DNA of 64,000 nt, taken from NCBI RefSeq assembly GCF_012274265.1, contig NZ_JAANYY010000003.1, forward strand, positions 124,001-188,000, written 5' to 3'. Numbering within the stretch: position 1 is the first letter of the stretch; the number at the start of each line of letters is the position of its first letter. This DNA comes from Sphingopyxis microcysteis (GTDB taxonomy: Bacteria; Pseudomonadota; Alphaproteobacteria; Sphingomonadales; Sphingomonadaceae). A model generated the notes under the pieces. It was not told the origin of the DNA and did no database searches. It saw only the letters and a list, made by a program, of their open reading frames with translations. The position numbers and the translations under genes are program-made. Below are positions 36,623 to 46,298 of this stretch, one piece after another.

Positions 36623-39327
36623 GGCTTTGTCTCCTGCTGGGCGGGGCGAATCGAGGTCCACCAATTTGCGATCTCCTGCCGCGCCGCGTCATGCGCGGCA
36701 AGCAGTTGCGGCCAGCCCGGTTCGCCGCACTGACTGGCGACGAGTTGCCGCGCTGCCGCGGTCGGCGGCTCGCCATCGGGCGCGGTGAGGCGCAGCATCA
36801 CGAGCATGCGCGCCAGCAAGCCATGCGCCGCGACGACCTCTGCCGGGACCAGCCCCGCGGCTTGCAAACAGCCGAGCGCCGCAGCGATATTGGGGTCGTG
36901 GCATTGGCCGCTGGCGAGCTGGGTCACCTGCATCGCGAATTCCATGTCGACGAGGCCGCCGGGGCCACCCTTGATATCGAGTGCGCCCTGCGACGGCTTG
37001 TGCGCCGCGATCTTGGCGCGCATTTCCGCGGCGTCGGCCGCCAGCCTTGCCCGATCGCGCGGCATCGCGAGCAGTTCGGCGATGATCCGTTCGACCTCGG
37101 CGCGCGCGCCGTCCGATCCATAGACCGGCCGCGCGCGCAGCAGCGCCATATGCTCCCACGTCCACGCTTCCTCGCGCTGATAGCGTTCAAAGCTGTCGAG
37201 CGTGACCACCAGTGGCCCCTGCGCGCCCTGCGGCCGCAGCCGCGTGTCGACATCGTACAGCTTGCCCGCTGCGGTCGGTACCGACATCGCCGCGGTCACG
37301 CGCTGCGCGAGGCGGTTGTAATAGGTGGTCGCGCCGAGCGGGCGCGGCCCGTCGGATTCGGCAAGGTGGTCGCCGGTGAACAAATAGATGAGGTCGAGGT
37401 CGGACGCGTGGGTCAGCGCCCTGCCCCCCAGGCGCCCCAACGCAAGCACGACAAGCTCGCTGTCCACGATCCGCCCGTGCGCCTGGACGAATTCGGCAAC
37501 GGTCGCGTCGGCCAGCACAGCCAGCGCCGCCTCGGCGAGTTCGGAATAGCCGCACGCGATCGCCAGCGGATCGGTCGCCCCCGCGACGAGCTGAACGCCG
37601 TAGGCAAAGCGTCGCTCGCCGACATGATCGCGCACGCGGTCGAGCAGCCGTTCATAGTCGAGCGCCGCCAGACCCGGCGCCCATTCGGCGCGCAGCTGCT
37701 GCTTGTCGGCGGGGGCATCGAAGGCGCGGCTGTCGATGAGCCCCTCGATCAGCTGCGCCCGCGTACCGAGCGCGTCGGCGAGCGTCGGCGCGAGCGCAAG
37801 GACGCGCGTCGCGATCCGCGCCAGCGCCGGTTGCGCTGCGAGCAGGTGGAAGAAATTGACCGCGCTCGGCAATCCCGCGACCAGCTTGTCGAAGCGCGTC
37901 AGCGTCGCTTGCGGATCGGGCGCCGCGCCCAGCGCCCTGACCAGTTCGGGGAGCATCGTTTCGAGCGCGTCGAGCGCCGCCGCGCTGCGCAGCGCGCGCA
38001 GCTTGCCGCCGCGCCATTCGCCGATCGTCCGGACCGCGGCGTCGGGCGGGTCGAAGCCTGCTGCGATCAGCGCCGCCGCCAGGCCATCGTCGTCGCGCGG
38101 CAGGCCGGTGGTCACCGCGCGTTCGGCGACGAGCCGGTCGTAACAGCCACCAACGTCGGCGGCGACGGGTTCGAGCATCGCAAGCAGCGCCGCGCCGTCG
38201 GCGACGCCGTCGAGCCGCGCGACGCAATCGAGCGCCGCGGGCTGGACCGGCAGGCAGTGCGTTTGCTGATCCTCGACCATCTGCAACCGATGCTCGATGC
38301 GGCGCAGCGTGGCATAATGGCCCGACAGCCGCGCCGCGACGTCCGCCTCGACGCGTCCCGCCGCTGCAAGAGCGGCCAGCGCATCGACCGTCGCCGGAAC
38401 GCGCAGCGACGGATCGCGCCCGCCGTAGATCAGCTGATGGACCTGCGCGAAAAATTCGATTTCGCGGATGCCGCCGCGCCCGCGCTTCAGGTCATAGCCC
38501 GGCCCGAACGCCTGCCCCTGCGCAAAATGGTCGCGGATCCGGTCGCTCATCGCGCCGATTTCCTTGAGCTGGCGGAAATCGAGGCTGCGGCGCCAGATGA
38601 AAGGCTGGATCGCGGCGAGGAAATTTTCGCCCAATGCCCGGTCGCCCGCCGACGCGCGCGAGCGAATGAAGGCGGCCTGCTCCCACGCCAGCGCTTCGGA
38701 TTCATAATAGGAAATCGCCGCGTCCACCGGCAGCACGATCGGCGTCACTTCGGGGTGCGGGCGCAGGCGCAGGTCGACGCGCAGCACATGACCGTCACCG
38801 GTGCGCGCCGACAAAATCTCGGTCATCCGCCGCGCGATCCGCACCGCCGCTTCGGTCGGGTCGTCGCGTTGGCGGCGCGGCAGCGTGTCGGGATCGAAGA
38901 TCAGGATCGGGTCGATGTCCGACGAATAGTTGAGTTCGTGGCTGCCAAGCTTGCCCAGCGCGATCACCGCCAGCCCGCGCGGTTCCTCATCGGGAACGCG
39001 CTCGGCAAAGGCGGCGGCGAGCGCGGCGTCGCAGGCCTGATCGGCGAACTCCGACAGCAGCCGCGTCGTCGTCGCAACGTCATGCTCGCCCGACAGATCG
39101 CCAAGCGCGAGCAGCAACGCCATTCGCCCGCGCCAATGCCGCAGCGCCCGCATGATGTCGTCGTCGGCGGGCGGCGCCGATACGGTCGCGAGCGCGACGT
39201 CGGTACCGTCGCCGAGAAAGCGCGTCACGTCATCGGAATGAATGTCAGCAAGGCGCGCAAGGAACGGCGCGTTGGCGGTCAGACGGTTGAGCGCCGTCTG
39301 GCGGCTGAGGGCGTCAGATGTCGTCAT
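36619..39327 (-). CDS. glnE: Bifunctional glutamine synthetase adenylyltransferase/deadenylase
   Basis: Controls nitrogen assimilation by attaching or removing AMP on glutamine synthetase in response to PII. The 902-residue protein contains both nucleotidyltransferase domains: the N-terminal deadenylase with 'LGSHELNYSSDIDPILIFD' (G-S-x...-S-D-I-D) and the C-terminal adenylylase with 'LGGRALTHASDLDLIYLF' (S-D-L-D), joined by helical linkers. Catalytic acids are intact in both. Slightly shorter than the E. coli enzyme (946). bcp follows with a 4-bp overlap; no glnA or glnB is nearby. Confidence 0.96.
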   Translation of the reverse strand: MTTSDALSRQTALNRLTANAPFLARLADIHSDDVTRFLGDGTDVALATVSAPPADDDIMRALRHWRGRMALLLALGDLSGEHDVATTTRLLSEFADQACDAALAAAFAERVPDEEPRGLAVIALGKLGSHELNYSSDIDPILIFDPDTLPRRQRDDPTEAAVRIARRMTEILSARTGDGHVLRVDLRLRPHPEVTPIVLPVDAAISYYESEALAWEQAAFIRSRASAGDRALGENFLAAIQPFIWRRSLDFRQLKEIGAMSDRIRDHFAQGQAFGPGYDLKRGRGGIREIEFFAQVHQLIYGGRDPSLRVPATVDALAALAAAGRVEADVAARLSGHYATLRRIEHRLQMVEDQQTHCLPVQPAALDCVARLDGVADGAALLAMLEPVAADVGGCYDRLVAERAVTTGLPRDDDGLAAALIAAGFDPPDAAVRTIGEWRGGKLRALRSAAALDALETMLPELVRALGAAPDPQATLTRFDKLVAGLPSAVNFFHLLAAQPALARIATRVLALAPTLADALGTRAQLIEGLIDSRAFDAPADKQQLRAEWAPGLAALDYERLLDRVRDHVGERRFAYGVQLVAGATDPLAIACGYSELAEAALAVLADATVAEFVQAHGRIVDSELVVLALGRLGGRALTHASDLDLIYLFTGDHLAESDGPRPLGATTYYNRLAQRVTAAMSVPTAAGKLYDVDTRLRPQGAQGPLVVTLDSFERYQREEAWTWEHMALLRARPVYGSDGARAEVERIIAELLAMPRDRARLAADAAEMRAKIAAHKPSQGALDIKGGPGGLVDMEFAMQVTQLASGQCHDPNIAAALGCLQAAGLVPAEVVAAHGLLARMLVMLRLTAPDGEPPTAAARQLVASQCGEPGWPQLLAAHDAARQEIANWWTSIRPAQQETKP

Positions 39328-39371
39328 CGCGCGCCGCTATCGCCTGCCACCCTTATCGTATCAACCCCTCC

Positions 39372-39450
39372 TCGTCATTGCGAGCGTAGCGAAGCAATCC
39401 AGAGCGCGCGTAAACCGCTCTGGATTGCTTCGCTACGCTCGCAATGACGA
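39372..39450. repeat. Intergenic palindrome, family H
   Basis: TCGTCATTGCGAGCGTAGCG and CGCTACGCTCGCAATGACGA form outer arms that continue into GAAGCAATCCAGAGC / GCTCTGGATTGCTTC. Almost perfect, 79 bp long. It lies between glnE and phyR; this family is common in many alphaproteobacteria. Confidence 0.85.
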
Positions 39451-39470
39451 TACGTTGGGCGGACGGCGGC

Positions 39471-40265
39471 TCAGGCCGGAACCGTGCTTTCGTCGAAGAA
39501 CAGCACCTGCGAAATCGCCGCGCGCAAGGTCGCGGGTTGATAGGGCTTGGTGAGCAGGAACGCCGGTTCGGGACGGTCGCCGGTCAGCAGCCGCTCGGGG
39601 AAGGCGGTGATGAAAATGACCGGCACCTTCATGTCGGTCAGGATTTCCTGCACCGCCTCGATCCCCGAACTATTGTCGGCGAGCTGAATGTCGGCGAGCA
39701 CCAGCCCGGGCTGATGCTTTTGCGCTTCCGCCACGGCTTCGCGATGCGTCGTGGCGACCGCGACGACATCATGCCCCAGATCGCGGACGATCATTTCGAT
39801 GTCCATCGCGATGATCGGTTCATCCTCGATAATCAGGATGCGCGCGCGTGTCTGGCGGTCGATTTCGTCGGTCGCTTCGGCAATCAGCGTTTTCACTTCG
39901 TCGTTGTCGCGGCCAATGATGCGGCCGGTATCTTCGGCATTGAAGCCTTCGACCGCGGTCAGCAGCAGCGCCTGCCGGGCCAGCGACGGAATGCGGCGCA
40001 GGCGCGCGTCGGCGATCGCAATGTCGGTGAGCTGCGCGGCGTCGTCGGCCGCCGCCGCGTCGGCCATGAGGCCGAAATTATCGTGGACCATCCGGTAAAG
40101 CTGGATGCGCAGGTCGCTGGCGGTATCGACCGCCGCGGGGTTGGCAACCAATGTTTCGAGCAAACGCGCGACCAACGCGTCGCCATTCTGCTGGCTGCCC
40201 GAAATCGCCCGACCATAACGCCGCAGATACGGAAGATGCGGCGCGATCGCCTGACCCAATGACAT
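39471..40265 (-). CDS. phyR: PhyR, anti-anti-sigma response regulator of the general stress response
   Basis: 264-residue partner-switching regulator. The N-terminal half (about 1-135) is sigma-factor-like (ECF sigma2 and sigma4 mimic: 'YLRRYGRAISGSQQNGDALV', 'LLTAVEGFNAEDTGRIIGRD' quoted in part). The C-terminal half (about 140-264) is a receiver with 'IIEDEPIIAMDIE', phospho-acceptor Asp192 in 'LADIQLAD', and 'LLTKPYQ'. When phosphorylated, PhyR binds NepR and frees the sigma factor EcfG. AGGAGGGA precedes ATG 40265. It is divergent from nepR, as in related genomes. Confidence 0.96.
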   Translation of the reverse strand: MSLGQAIAPHLPYLRRYGRAISGSQQNGDALVARLLETLVANPAAVDTASDLRIQLYRMVHDNFGLMADAAAADDAAQLTDIAIADARLRRIPSLARQALLLTAVEGFNAEDTGRIIGRDNDEVKTLIAEATDEIDRQTRARILIIEDEPIIAMDIEMIVRDLGHDVVAVATTHREAVAEAQKHQPGLVLADIQLADNSSGIEAVQEILTDMKVPVIFITAFPERLLTGDRPEPAFLLTKPYQPATLRAAISQVLFFDESTVPA

Positions 40266-40353
40266 AATTTCCCTCCTGAAACGGGACTTAACCCGCCAAA
40301 AAACCGGCAAAAGCGGCCCAAAGCCGCGCCCGCCGACATAATTTCACCCCATG

Positions 40354-40378
40354 GGAACGATTTAGCCGCAAATTAGTT
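40354..40378 (+). promoter_or_regulatory. EcfG-type promoter upstream of nepR
   Basis: GGAAC-N17-GTT, matching the -35 (GGAAC) and -10 (GTT core) of promoters used by the general stress sigma factor EcfG. It reads towards nepR, whose ATG lies 84 bp downstream. The match indicates autoregulation of the stress circuit. Confidence 0.72.
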
Positions 40379-40461
40379 TCATGGGGAAGAACAAACGCGC
40401 CATTGCGGTTTGATAAATGCGCGGTTAGCAACGGGCCCCATGTTAAGCGAATGCTTCGATA

Positions 40462-40632
40462 ATGCCGTCTGAAACACGCGCGCCACGCGGCGCCAATTCG
40501 GCAAAGGACGTGGAAAAGAAGGTTTCCACCAAGGGACAGGACGTCAATGGCGCCCTGCGCCGTGCGTATGAATCGACGGTCGATGAAACGATCCCGCAGT
40601 CGATGCTGGACCTTTTGAGCAAGCTCGATTGA
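40462..40632 (+). CDS. nepR: NepR-family anti-sigma factor
   Basis: 56-residue protein. Its second half 'NGALRRAYESTVDETIPQSM' followed by 'LDLLSKLD' is the NepR core that wraps around EcfG or PhyR. The N-terminal 20 residues are charged and probably disordered. It is too short for routine ORF thresholds but is well supported by the motif, the position beside divergent phyR and the EcfG-type promoter upstream. The usual downstream neighbour, the ecfG sigma gene, is absent: tgt follows on the opposite strand after only 2 bp. Confidence 0.9.
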   Translation: MPSETRAPRGANSAKDVEKKVSTKGQDVNGALRRAYESTVDETIPQSMLDLLSKLD

Positions 40633-40634
40633 CC

Positions 40635-41768
<1,134 letters not shown>

Positions 41769-41806
41769 CTATGGCGGGCAGGAGGCAAAAAGTCGAGCGG
41801 CAGGCC

Positions 41807-41943
41807 GATCCTCCCTGCCGCGCAGCGGTGGGGAGGGGGATCGTCGCCGCAGGCGATGGTGGAGGGGCGGCGCCGTTGCGCCTTGGCCCCTCCGTCAGCG
41901 CTTCGCGCTGCCACCTCCCCATCGCTCCGCGACAGGGAGGATC
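41807..41943. repeat. Intergenic palindrome, family C
   Basis: GATCCTCCCTGCCGCGCAGC at one end and GCTCCGCGACAGGGAGGATC at the other. Fills the gap between tgt and the hemerythrin gene. Confidence 0.8.
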
Positions 41944-41952
41944 GACGATCGC

Positions 41953-42441
41953 TTATTCCTTCGCATCCTCGCTCGACGGCTCATCGGCCGCCGCCTTGGC
42001 TTTTTCCTTCGGCTTTTCCTTCTCGAAGATCGCCAGCAGTTCCTTTTTCTTCGCCTCCGACAGACCTTCTTCGGCTTCGGGGAACATTTCTTCTTCCTCC
42101 TCCTCGATATGGTGGAGGTAGCGGTCCTTCATCGTGCGAAAGCGGGTGAGCCAACCGGTCGAGCCGAAATCCATCTCGTAAAGCTCGGTCAGCATGTCGT
42201 CGATCTCCTTATGCTCCGACACGCTGTGCTGCGCCTCTTCGCGCAGGTCGGGCTTGCCGAGCATCGTCGCATAGAGCGACATTTCTTCGGACGCCGCATG
42301 CGCGGTCACTTCGACGCGAAAGGCTTCGAACAGCGTCTCGCGCTCGGGGCTGTCGCCCTTGGTCGCGTCGATCTGGTCGAGCAATTTGCGGTGGCGGTCG
42401 TGATCGGCCTTCAGCCGGGCGAAGATTTTCGTATCAGCCAT
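41953..42441 (-). CDS. Hemerythrin-domain protein
   Basis: 162-residue protein with an HHE four-helix domain. Likely di-iron ligands are the His and Glu residues in 'LKADHDRHRKLL', 'VTAHAASEEMSL', 'HSVSEHKEIDDML' and 'RYLHHIEEEEEEM'. A Lys/Glu/Ala-rich tail of about 35 residues follows. Possible roles are oxygen or NO sensing or iron protection; none is proven. A GGAAC-N17-GTT sequence just upstream suggests expression under the general stress sigma factor, whose regulators PhyR and NepR are encoded 1.5 kb away. GGAGACAA precedes ATG 42441. Confidence 0.9.
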   Translation of the reverse strand: MADTKIFARLKADHDRHRKLLDQIDATKGDSPERETLFEAFRVEVTAHAASEEMSLYATMLGKPDLREEAQHSVSEHKEIDDMLTELYEMDFGSTGWLTRFRTMKDRYLHHIEEEEEEMFPEAEEGLSEAKKKELLAIFEKEKPKEKAKAAADEPSSEDAKE

Positions 42442-42464
42442 GTTTGTCTCCTGTTCCGGAGCAA

Positions 42465-42489
42465 AACGGGCGATCGCGCGGACGGTTCC
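42465..42489 (-). promoter_or_regulatory. EcfG-type promoter of the hemerythrin gene
   Basis: Minus strand GGAAC (42489-42485), 17 bp, GTT (42467-42465); it also reads GGAAC-N16-CGTT, the fuller consensus. It lies 24-48 bp upstream of the start codon, in the 58-bp gap after the GGDEF-EAL gene. Confidence 0.72.
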
Positions 42490-42499
42490 ACGCCGCCGA

Positions 42500-44689
42500 T
42501 CAGGCGGCTTTCCAGTCGTTCGTCGTCGTGAACAGCGGCAGCGCCATCGCCGCGGTCGATTGGGTCGCGGCGGCGATCAGATAGGGCGATACCCGGTGCC
42601 GTGTACACAGCCCGCCATTGCCGTCGCTGACCATCGTCTGTTCAAACTCGACGCCCTGTTGATGCTTCATCGATCGGCGAACGGTCGCGGTGACGAGCTG
42701 CCCCTCGCCGAAATCGATCACGAACTGGGTGCCGAGCGGCACGTCCAATATCCCCTCGATAAAGGCGCCAGTGGACGACAGGTTTCGGATCACGACGTCA
42801 TAGCGATGATTGTCGTGAATGGCGCCAACTTTCCGGAACAGCGAGAAGCGGTCGTTGCGCTGACGCGCCGGGCCCGCGGGCTTGATCATCCACGATCCGG
42901 CTTCGGCATGCTCGAGCAGCTCGTCGTGGACCACCGGCTTGCTATAGACATAGCCCTGGACGTGACTGACGTTGAGCTTGCGGATCAGGTCGAGCTGGTC
43001 GAGCGATTCGATGCCCTCCGCGGTGGTCTCCATTTCCAGCGCTTCGGCCAGCGCGACGATCGCGGCGATGATCGCGCCGTTGCGCGACCCCGCCACGGTC
43101 GCGTCGCGCACGAAGCTCTGGTCGATCTTGATATTGTCGAACGGCGCGGTCTGCAAATAGCTGAGCGACGAATAGCCGGTCCCGAAATCGTCGAGCGCCA
43201 GGCGGACACCCAGCGCCTTCAAGGCTTTGAACATCTTGGCGGTGTCGGCCGAATCGCCCAGAAACACGCTTTCGGTGATTTCGAGTTCGAGCCGATCGGG
43301 AGCCAGCCCCGTCGTCGCCAGCGCATTGGCGATAATCTTTGGCAAATCGGCGTTGGCGAACTGGATCGGCGACACATTGACCGCGACCCGCATGTCGCCC
43401 GGCCATTTGACCGCATCCTCGCACGCCTTGCGCAGCACCCATTCGCCGAGCGGCCAGATCAGATTGGCTTCCTCCGCGATCGGAATGAATACCGCAGGCG
43501 AGATCACCCCGCGGTCGGGATGGGTCCAGCGGACGAGCGCCTCGACCCCGGTCACCAGGTTCGACTTGGCGTTGACGACCGGCTGGTACCGCAGCTCCAT
43601 TTCGCCGCGCACCAGGGCATCGCGCAGATCATCCTCGAGCGCGCGGCGATCCTCGGCCGCCTGATGCAGGTCGCTCGAATAGAAACTGAACCGGCCACGG
43701 CCATTGCCCTTCGCCGCATAGAGCGCGAGATCGGCGTTGCGGACCAGGTCGTCGCTGCTCAGCCCGTCGAACGGCGCAATCGCCACCCCGACCGAAGCGC
43801 CGATAATACAGCGACTGCCCTCGACCGAATAGGGTTGCGACAGGCTGGCGATGATGTCGGCGGCCATGTCACCAAGCTTGCCGCGATCATCGACGTCGGG
43901 AAGGATGATCTGGAATTCGTCGCCGCCGAGGCGGCTGACCATTTCCTTGTCGCCGACGATCTTGAGCAGCCGCTGGGCGACCTGTTTGAGCAGCGCATCG
44001 CCCGCCGGATGTCCCAGCGTGTCGTTGACCTGTTTGAAGCGGTCGAGATCGAGCAGCATGATCGCGCACACACGCTGTTGCTGGGCAAAGGCGGCGAGCG
44101 TGGTATCGAGCTTTTTCGAAATATTGAAGCGATTGGCGAGCCCGGTCAGCGAATCGTAAAGCGCCAGCCGCGATGCGTCCTCGGCCGATCGGCGCTGCGC
44201 GGTGACGTCGGTGCCGCTGCCGCGATAACCGGTAAATTTGCCGCCAGCGTCGAATTGCGGCCGCCCCGAAATCGCCCACCAGCGATCGTCGCCTTCAAAC
44301 GCGCTGCGCAAGGGCAGCTCGTCGAATTTCGATTGTTTGGTGAGCAGGAAGGGCAGCGTCCGCTGGCGCTCGCCATGGCTGTCGACCGGCAGGAAAAGCT
44401 CGGTAAAGCTGGTGCCGAGCAATTGACCGCTGGCGCGCCCCATCAGCCGCGCGACCGAATCGGTGATATAGGTCAGCCGGCCCTTGGCATCGGTCGACCA
44501 GAACCAACCCTGGCCGCTTTCCTCGTAATTCTGGAGCAGCAGCAAAGCTTCGCGGGTATGCAGGTTCGGCGCGATGTCGCCGCGCGGTTTGCCGATGCGC
44601 GATCCGATCAGACCGAAAAAGCCGCGCTGGCTTTCATCGACCCCATCATCCCCCCGCTCGCCGGATTCGATCCGCGATGGCATTTCCAT
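42500..44689 (-). CDS. PAS-GGDEF-EAL-PilZ cyclic-di-GMP enzyme
   Basis: 729-residue signalling protein without membrane segments. A PAS domain (about 50-170, 'GWFWSTDAKGRLTYITDSVARLMG' quoted in part) is followed by a GGDEF domain with intact GGDEF (255-259), an EAL domain with 'GVEALVRW' (EAL 383-385), 'NVSPIQFAN', 'LDDFGTGYSSL', 'IKIDQSFV' and 'TAEGIE', and a C-terminal PilZ-like domain with 'IRNLSSTGAFIEG' (N-x-S-x-x-G). The RxxxR half of the PilZ site is not clear. Both catalytic sets look active, so it may make and degrade c-di-GMP. It lies beside a chaperone-usher cluster with a PilZ-XRE regulator. Start: ATG 44689 (a TTG just before it is possible). Confidence 0.93.
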   Translation of the reverse strand: MEMPSRIESGERGDDGVDESQRGFFGLIGSRIGKPRGDIAPNLHTREALLLLQNYEESGQGWFWSTDAKGRLTYITDSVARLMGRASGQLLGTSFTELFLPVDSHGERQRTLPFLLTKQSKFDELPLRSAFEGDDRWWAISGRPQFDAGGKFTGYRGSGTDVTAQRRSAEDASRLALYDSLTGLANRFNISKKLDTTLAAFAQQQRVCAIMLLDLDRFKQVNDTLGHPAGDALLKQVAQRLLKIVGDKEMVSRLGGDEFQIILPDVDDRGKLGDMAADIIASLSQPYSVEGSRCIIGASVGVAIAPFDGLSSDDLVRNADLALYAAKGNGRGRFSFYSSDLHQAAEDRRALEDDLRDALVRGEMELRYQPVVNAKSNLVTGVEALVRWTHPDRGVISPAVFIPIAEEANLIWPLGEWVLRKACEDAVKWPGDMRVAVNVSPIQFANADLPKIIANALATTGLAPDRLELEITESVFLGDSADTAKMFKALKALGVRLALDDFGTGYSSLSYLQTAPFDNIKIDQSFVRDATVAGSRNGAIIAAIVALAEALEMETTAEGIESLDQLDLIRKLNVSHVQGYVYSKPVVHDELLEHAEAGSWMIKPAGPARQRNDRFSLFRKVGAIHDNHRYDVVIRNLSSTGAFIEGILDVPLGTQFVIDFGEGQLVTATVRRSMKHQQGVEFEQTMVSDGNGGLCTRHRVSPYLIAAATQSTAAMALPLFTTTNDWKAA

Positions 44690-44833
44690 CAAATCAAACT
44701 CTTGCTGGTCCCCACATGGCCGCCATCATGCGTCCAATGCCTTGCGATATCGTGAATAATTGTCTGGAATTGTCGTGCGAGAATAAAGATCGGACACGAC
44801 CACCGCCCCCGCACGAACAGACCCCGGAATTGG

Positions 44834-45247
44834 TCAGCTGGGAACGATCCTCAGTTCGAACCGGTCGGTGTCGAACCCGTTGTCGCCAGGCACGGCCGCG
44901 ATCGGACGCTCGCGAATGCGCGGCCCCGACGCGCGGCTCAGGATCGCCTGGCCCGAACCGTTCAGGATGATCTCGTCGTTGCCGGCGATGATCCGCGTCC
45001 CCTCCAGCGACCCCGGTGCATAGTTGATCACCAGATCATAGCCCGTGGGCGCGTTGCAATATTCGCGAAAGCTGCCGAGCGACACCGCATCGCCGCTGAT
45101 CGCGCCAAAGCCGGTCGGCTGGTGCTGCACCGTGCAGTTCACCGCGACCACCAGATTAAGGTTGAACCCGTATGTCGCCGCCATTGCGGCGGTCGGCGCG
45201 ACCGCCATCACCGCGGCCGCCATCCCGAGCGAGAATTTCCTGAACAT
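44834..45247 (-). CDS. Small spore-coat-U-like secreted protein of the pilus cluster
   Basis: 137-residue exported protein with a signal peptide ending AMAA and an Ig-like beta pattern with two Cys ('VAVNCTVQHQ', 'FREYCNAPTGYDLVI'), the disulfide layout of spore-coat-U (SCPU) pilins. It is shorter than the other SCPU proteins of the cluster and its last strand 'FELRIVPS' is degenerate. A good ribosome site (AAAGG) precedes ATG 45247. It is 125 bp downstream of the tip-like gene, in an AT-richer gap that may hold a separate promoter, so its membership in the operon is uncertain. Confidence 0.68.
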   Translation of the reverse strand: MFRKFSLGMAAAVMAVAPTAAMAATYGFNLNLVVAVNCTVQHQPTGFGAISGDAVSLGSFREYCNAPTGYDLVINYAPGSLEGTRIIAGNDEIILNGSGQAILSRASGPRIRERPIAAVPGDNGFDTDRFELRIVPS

Positions 45248-45372
45248 CCGCAAACCTTTCCGCCCTTCGGCAAAGCTTCGGATGAGGGTTTAGTTATGCA
45301 GATATAAAATGAAGTTAAGCGCTGGTTTGCCGTCCGCTAACCATAATGGAAGCGGCGAGCGCAGCGAGCAAT

Positions 45373-46290
45373 TCAGCGGGCGGTCACGGAGATCGAGATG
45401 ACGTCGCTGTAAACCCCGGCGCGGCGGTCGGCGGTATTGCCGATAACGAACTGGATAGGCAGCGCGTCGCGGCGAGGGCCGTCGTTCGACGCTCCTGATA
45501 TCGTCCGCGCGCCCAACAGATTGAGCGAATTACCACCAATCGCCAAGCTGTAAGGCACATACCACTCGCTCGATCCCAACCGCAGGCGGCCGGAATTAGT
45601 CGACGTGACATTTACGTCATAGGAACCAGTGCTGGCGACGAGAAGATTGAGCTGTACCTGCGCAGGCCCGGGCTGCAGTTCGCCGAGATCGACCACCGCG
45701 TACCCGCCATTCATCGTATAGGCACCAGCAAGGCCGATCCGCGCCGACGGCAGGACATCGATGCCAAGGACAATCCGCGTGCCGCCGAACGAGCGAAAGC
45801 TCTCATCCTGCGCCTCAAGCTTCACGTCTTGCGTAAAGGTACCCGAACCCCGAATATCGTCGGGATCCGCGACGAGTTTGTACATCAACGTGCGCGATGC
45901 GTTGGCCCCCAGCGTGATCATTCGCTGCGTCGGGTTTCGCTGGGTTCGCCCGGCCCGGGGGGTTACATCCTGCGTATCGGTCAAATTGAGCAAGGCATAA
46001 CCAATGGGCTTTCCGGTGCCTTTCGACAGACCAAAGGGGGACCGATCAAGTTCAAAAGTCGGCGTGAAGCGGCACTCGCCGGTACCCTCATTCACAAAGG
46101 TGACGCTAAAGGTGCCCTGAGGCACGGCCCCGTCGAACGGATCATAGCCTTGAATCAGCCAGCTTGTCGGCGTCGCGTTGACCCGAATAAGACATTCGGC
46201 GCCCGGAACAGCCACGCGCGGAGCCGACGCCTGCGCGTAAAGCGGCGTTGCCATCAAGGCGGCGGCGAGGAAAAGGGTTGGGCGCAGCAT
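45373..46290 (-). CDS. SCPU-domain tip protein (CsuE-like adhesin)
   Basis: 305-residue exported protein with a signal peptide (ending YAQ) and two SCPU-type Ig-like halves. The C-terminal half holds 'YDVNVTSTNSGRLRLG', 'PYSLAIGG' and the terminal strand 'GVYSDVISISVTAR', the donor-strand-accepting end of archaic chaperone-usher subunits. The double-domain form downstream of the usher corresponds to the tip adhesin CsuE of Csu pili. AGGAGG precedes ATG 46290 and the usher stop is only 8 bp upstream, so it is in the same operon. Confidence 0.8.
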   Translation of the reverse strand: MLRPTLFLAAALMATPLYAQASAPRVAVPGAECLIRVNATPTSWLIQGYDPFDGAVPQGTFSVTFVNEGTGECRFTPTFELDRSPFGLSKGTGKPIGYALLNLTDTQDVTPRAGRTQRNPTQRMITLGANASRTLMYKLVADPDDIRGSGTFTQDVKLEAQDESFRSFGGTRIVLGIDVLPSARIGLAGAYTMNGGYAVVDLGELQPGPAQVQLNLLVASTGSYDVNVTSTNSGRLRLGSSEWYVPYSLAIGGNSLNLLGARTISGASNDGPRRDALPIQFVIGNTADRRAGVYSDVISISVTAR

Positions 46291-46298
46291 ATTGCCTC

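Noticed and set aside
36610..39447. A 945-codon open frame on the plus strand opposite glnE
   Set aside because: It mirrors the glnE codons in a GC-rich genome, has an Arg/Gln/Asp-rich composition typical of antisense shadows and no recognisable domain. glnE is certain.
40266..40353. An EcfG-type promoter for phyR on the minus strand
   Set aside because: No GGAAC with a correctly spaced GTT was found reading towards phyR, although nepR and the hemerythrin gene have one.
42440..44755. A 771-codon plus-strand frame opposite the GGDEF-EAL gene
   Set aside because: Shadow frame. The minus-strand protein has intact GGDEF and EAL motifs, so this one cannot be the coding strand.
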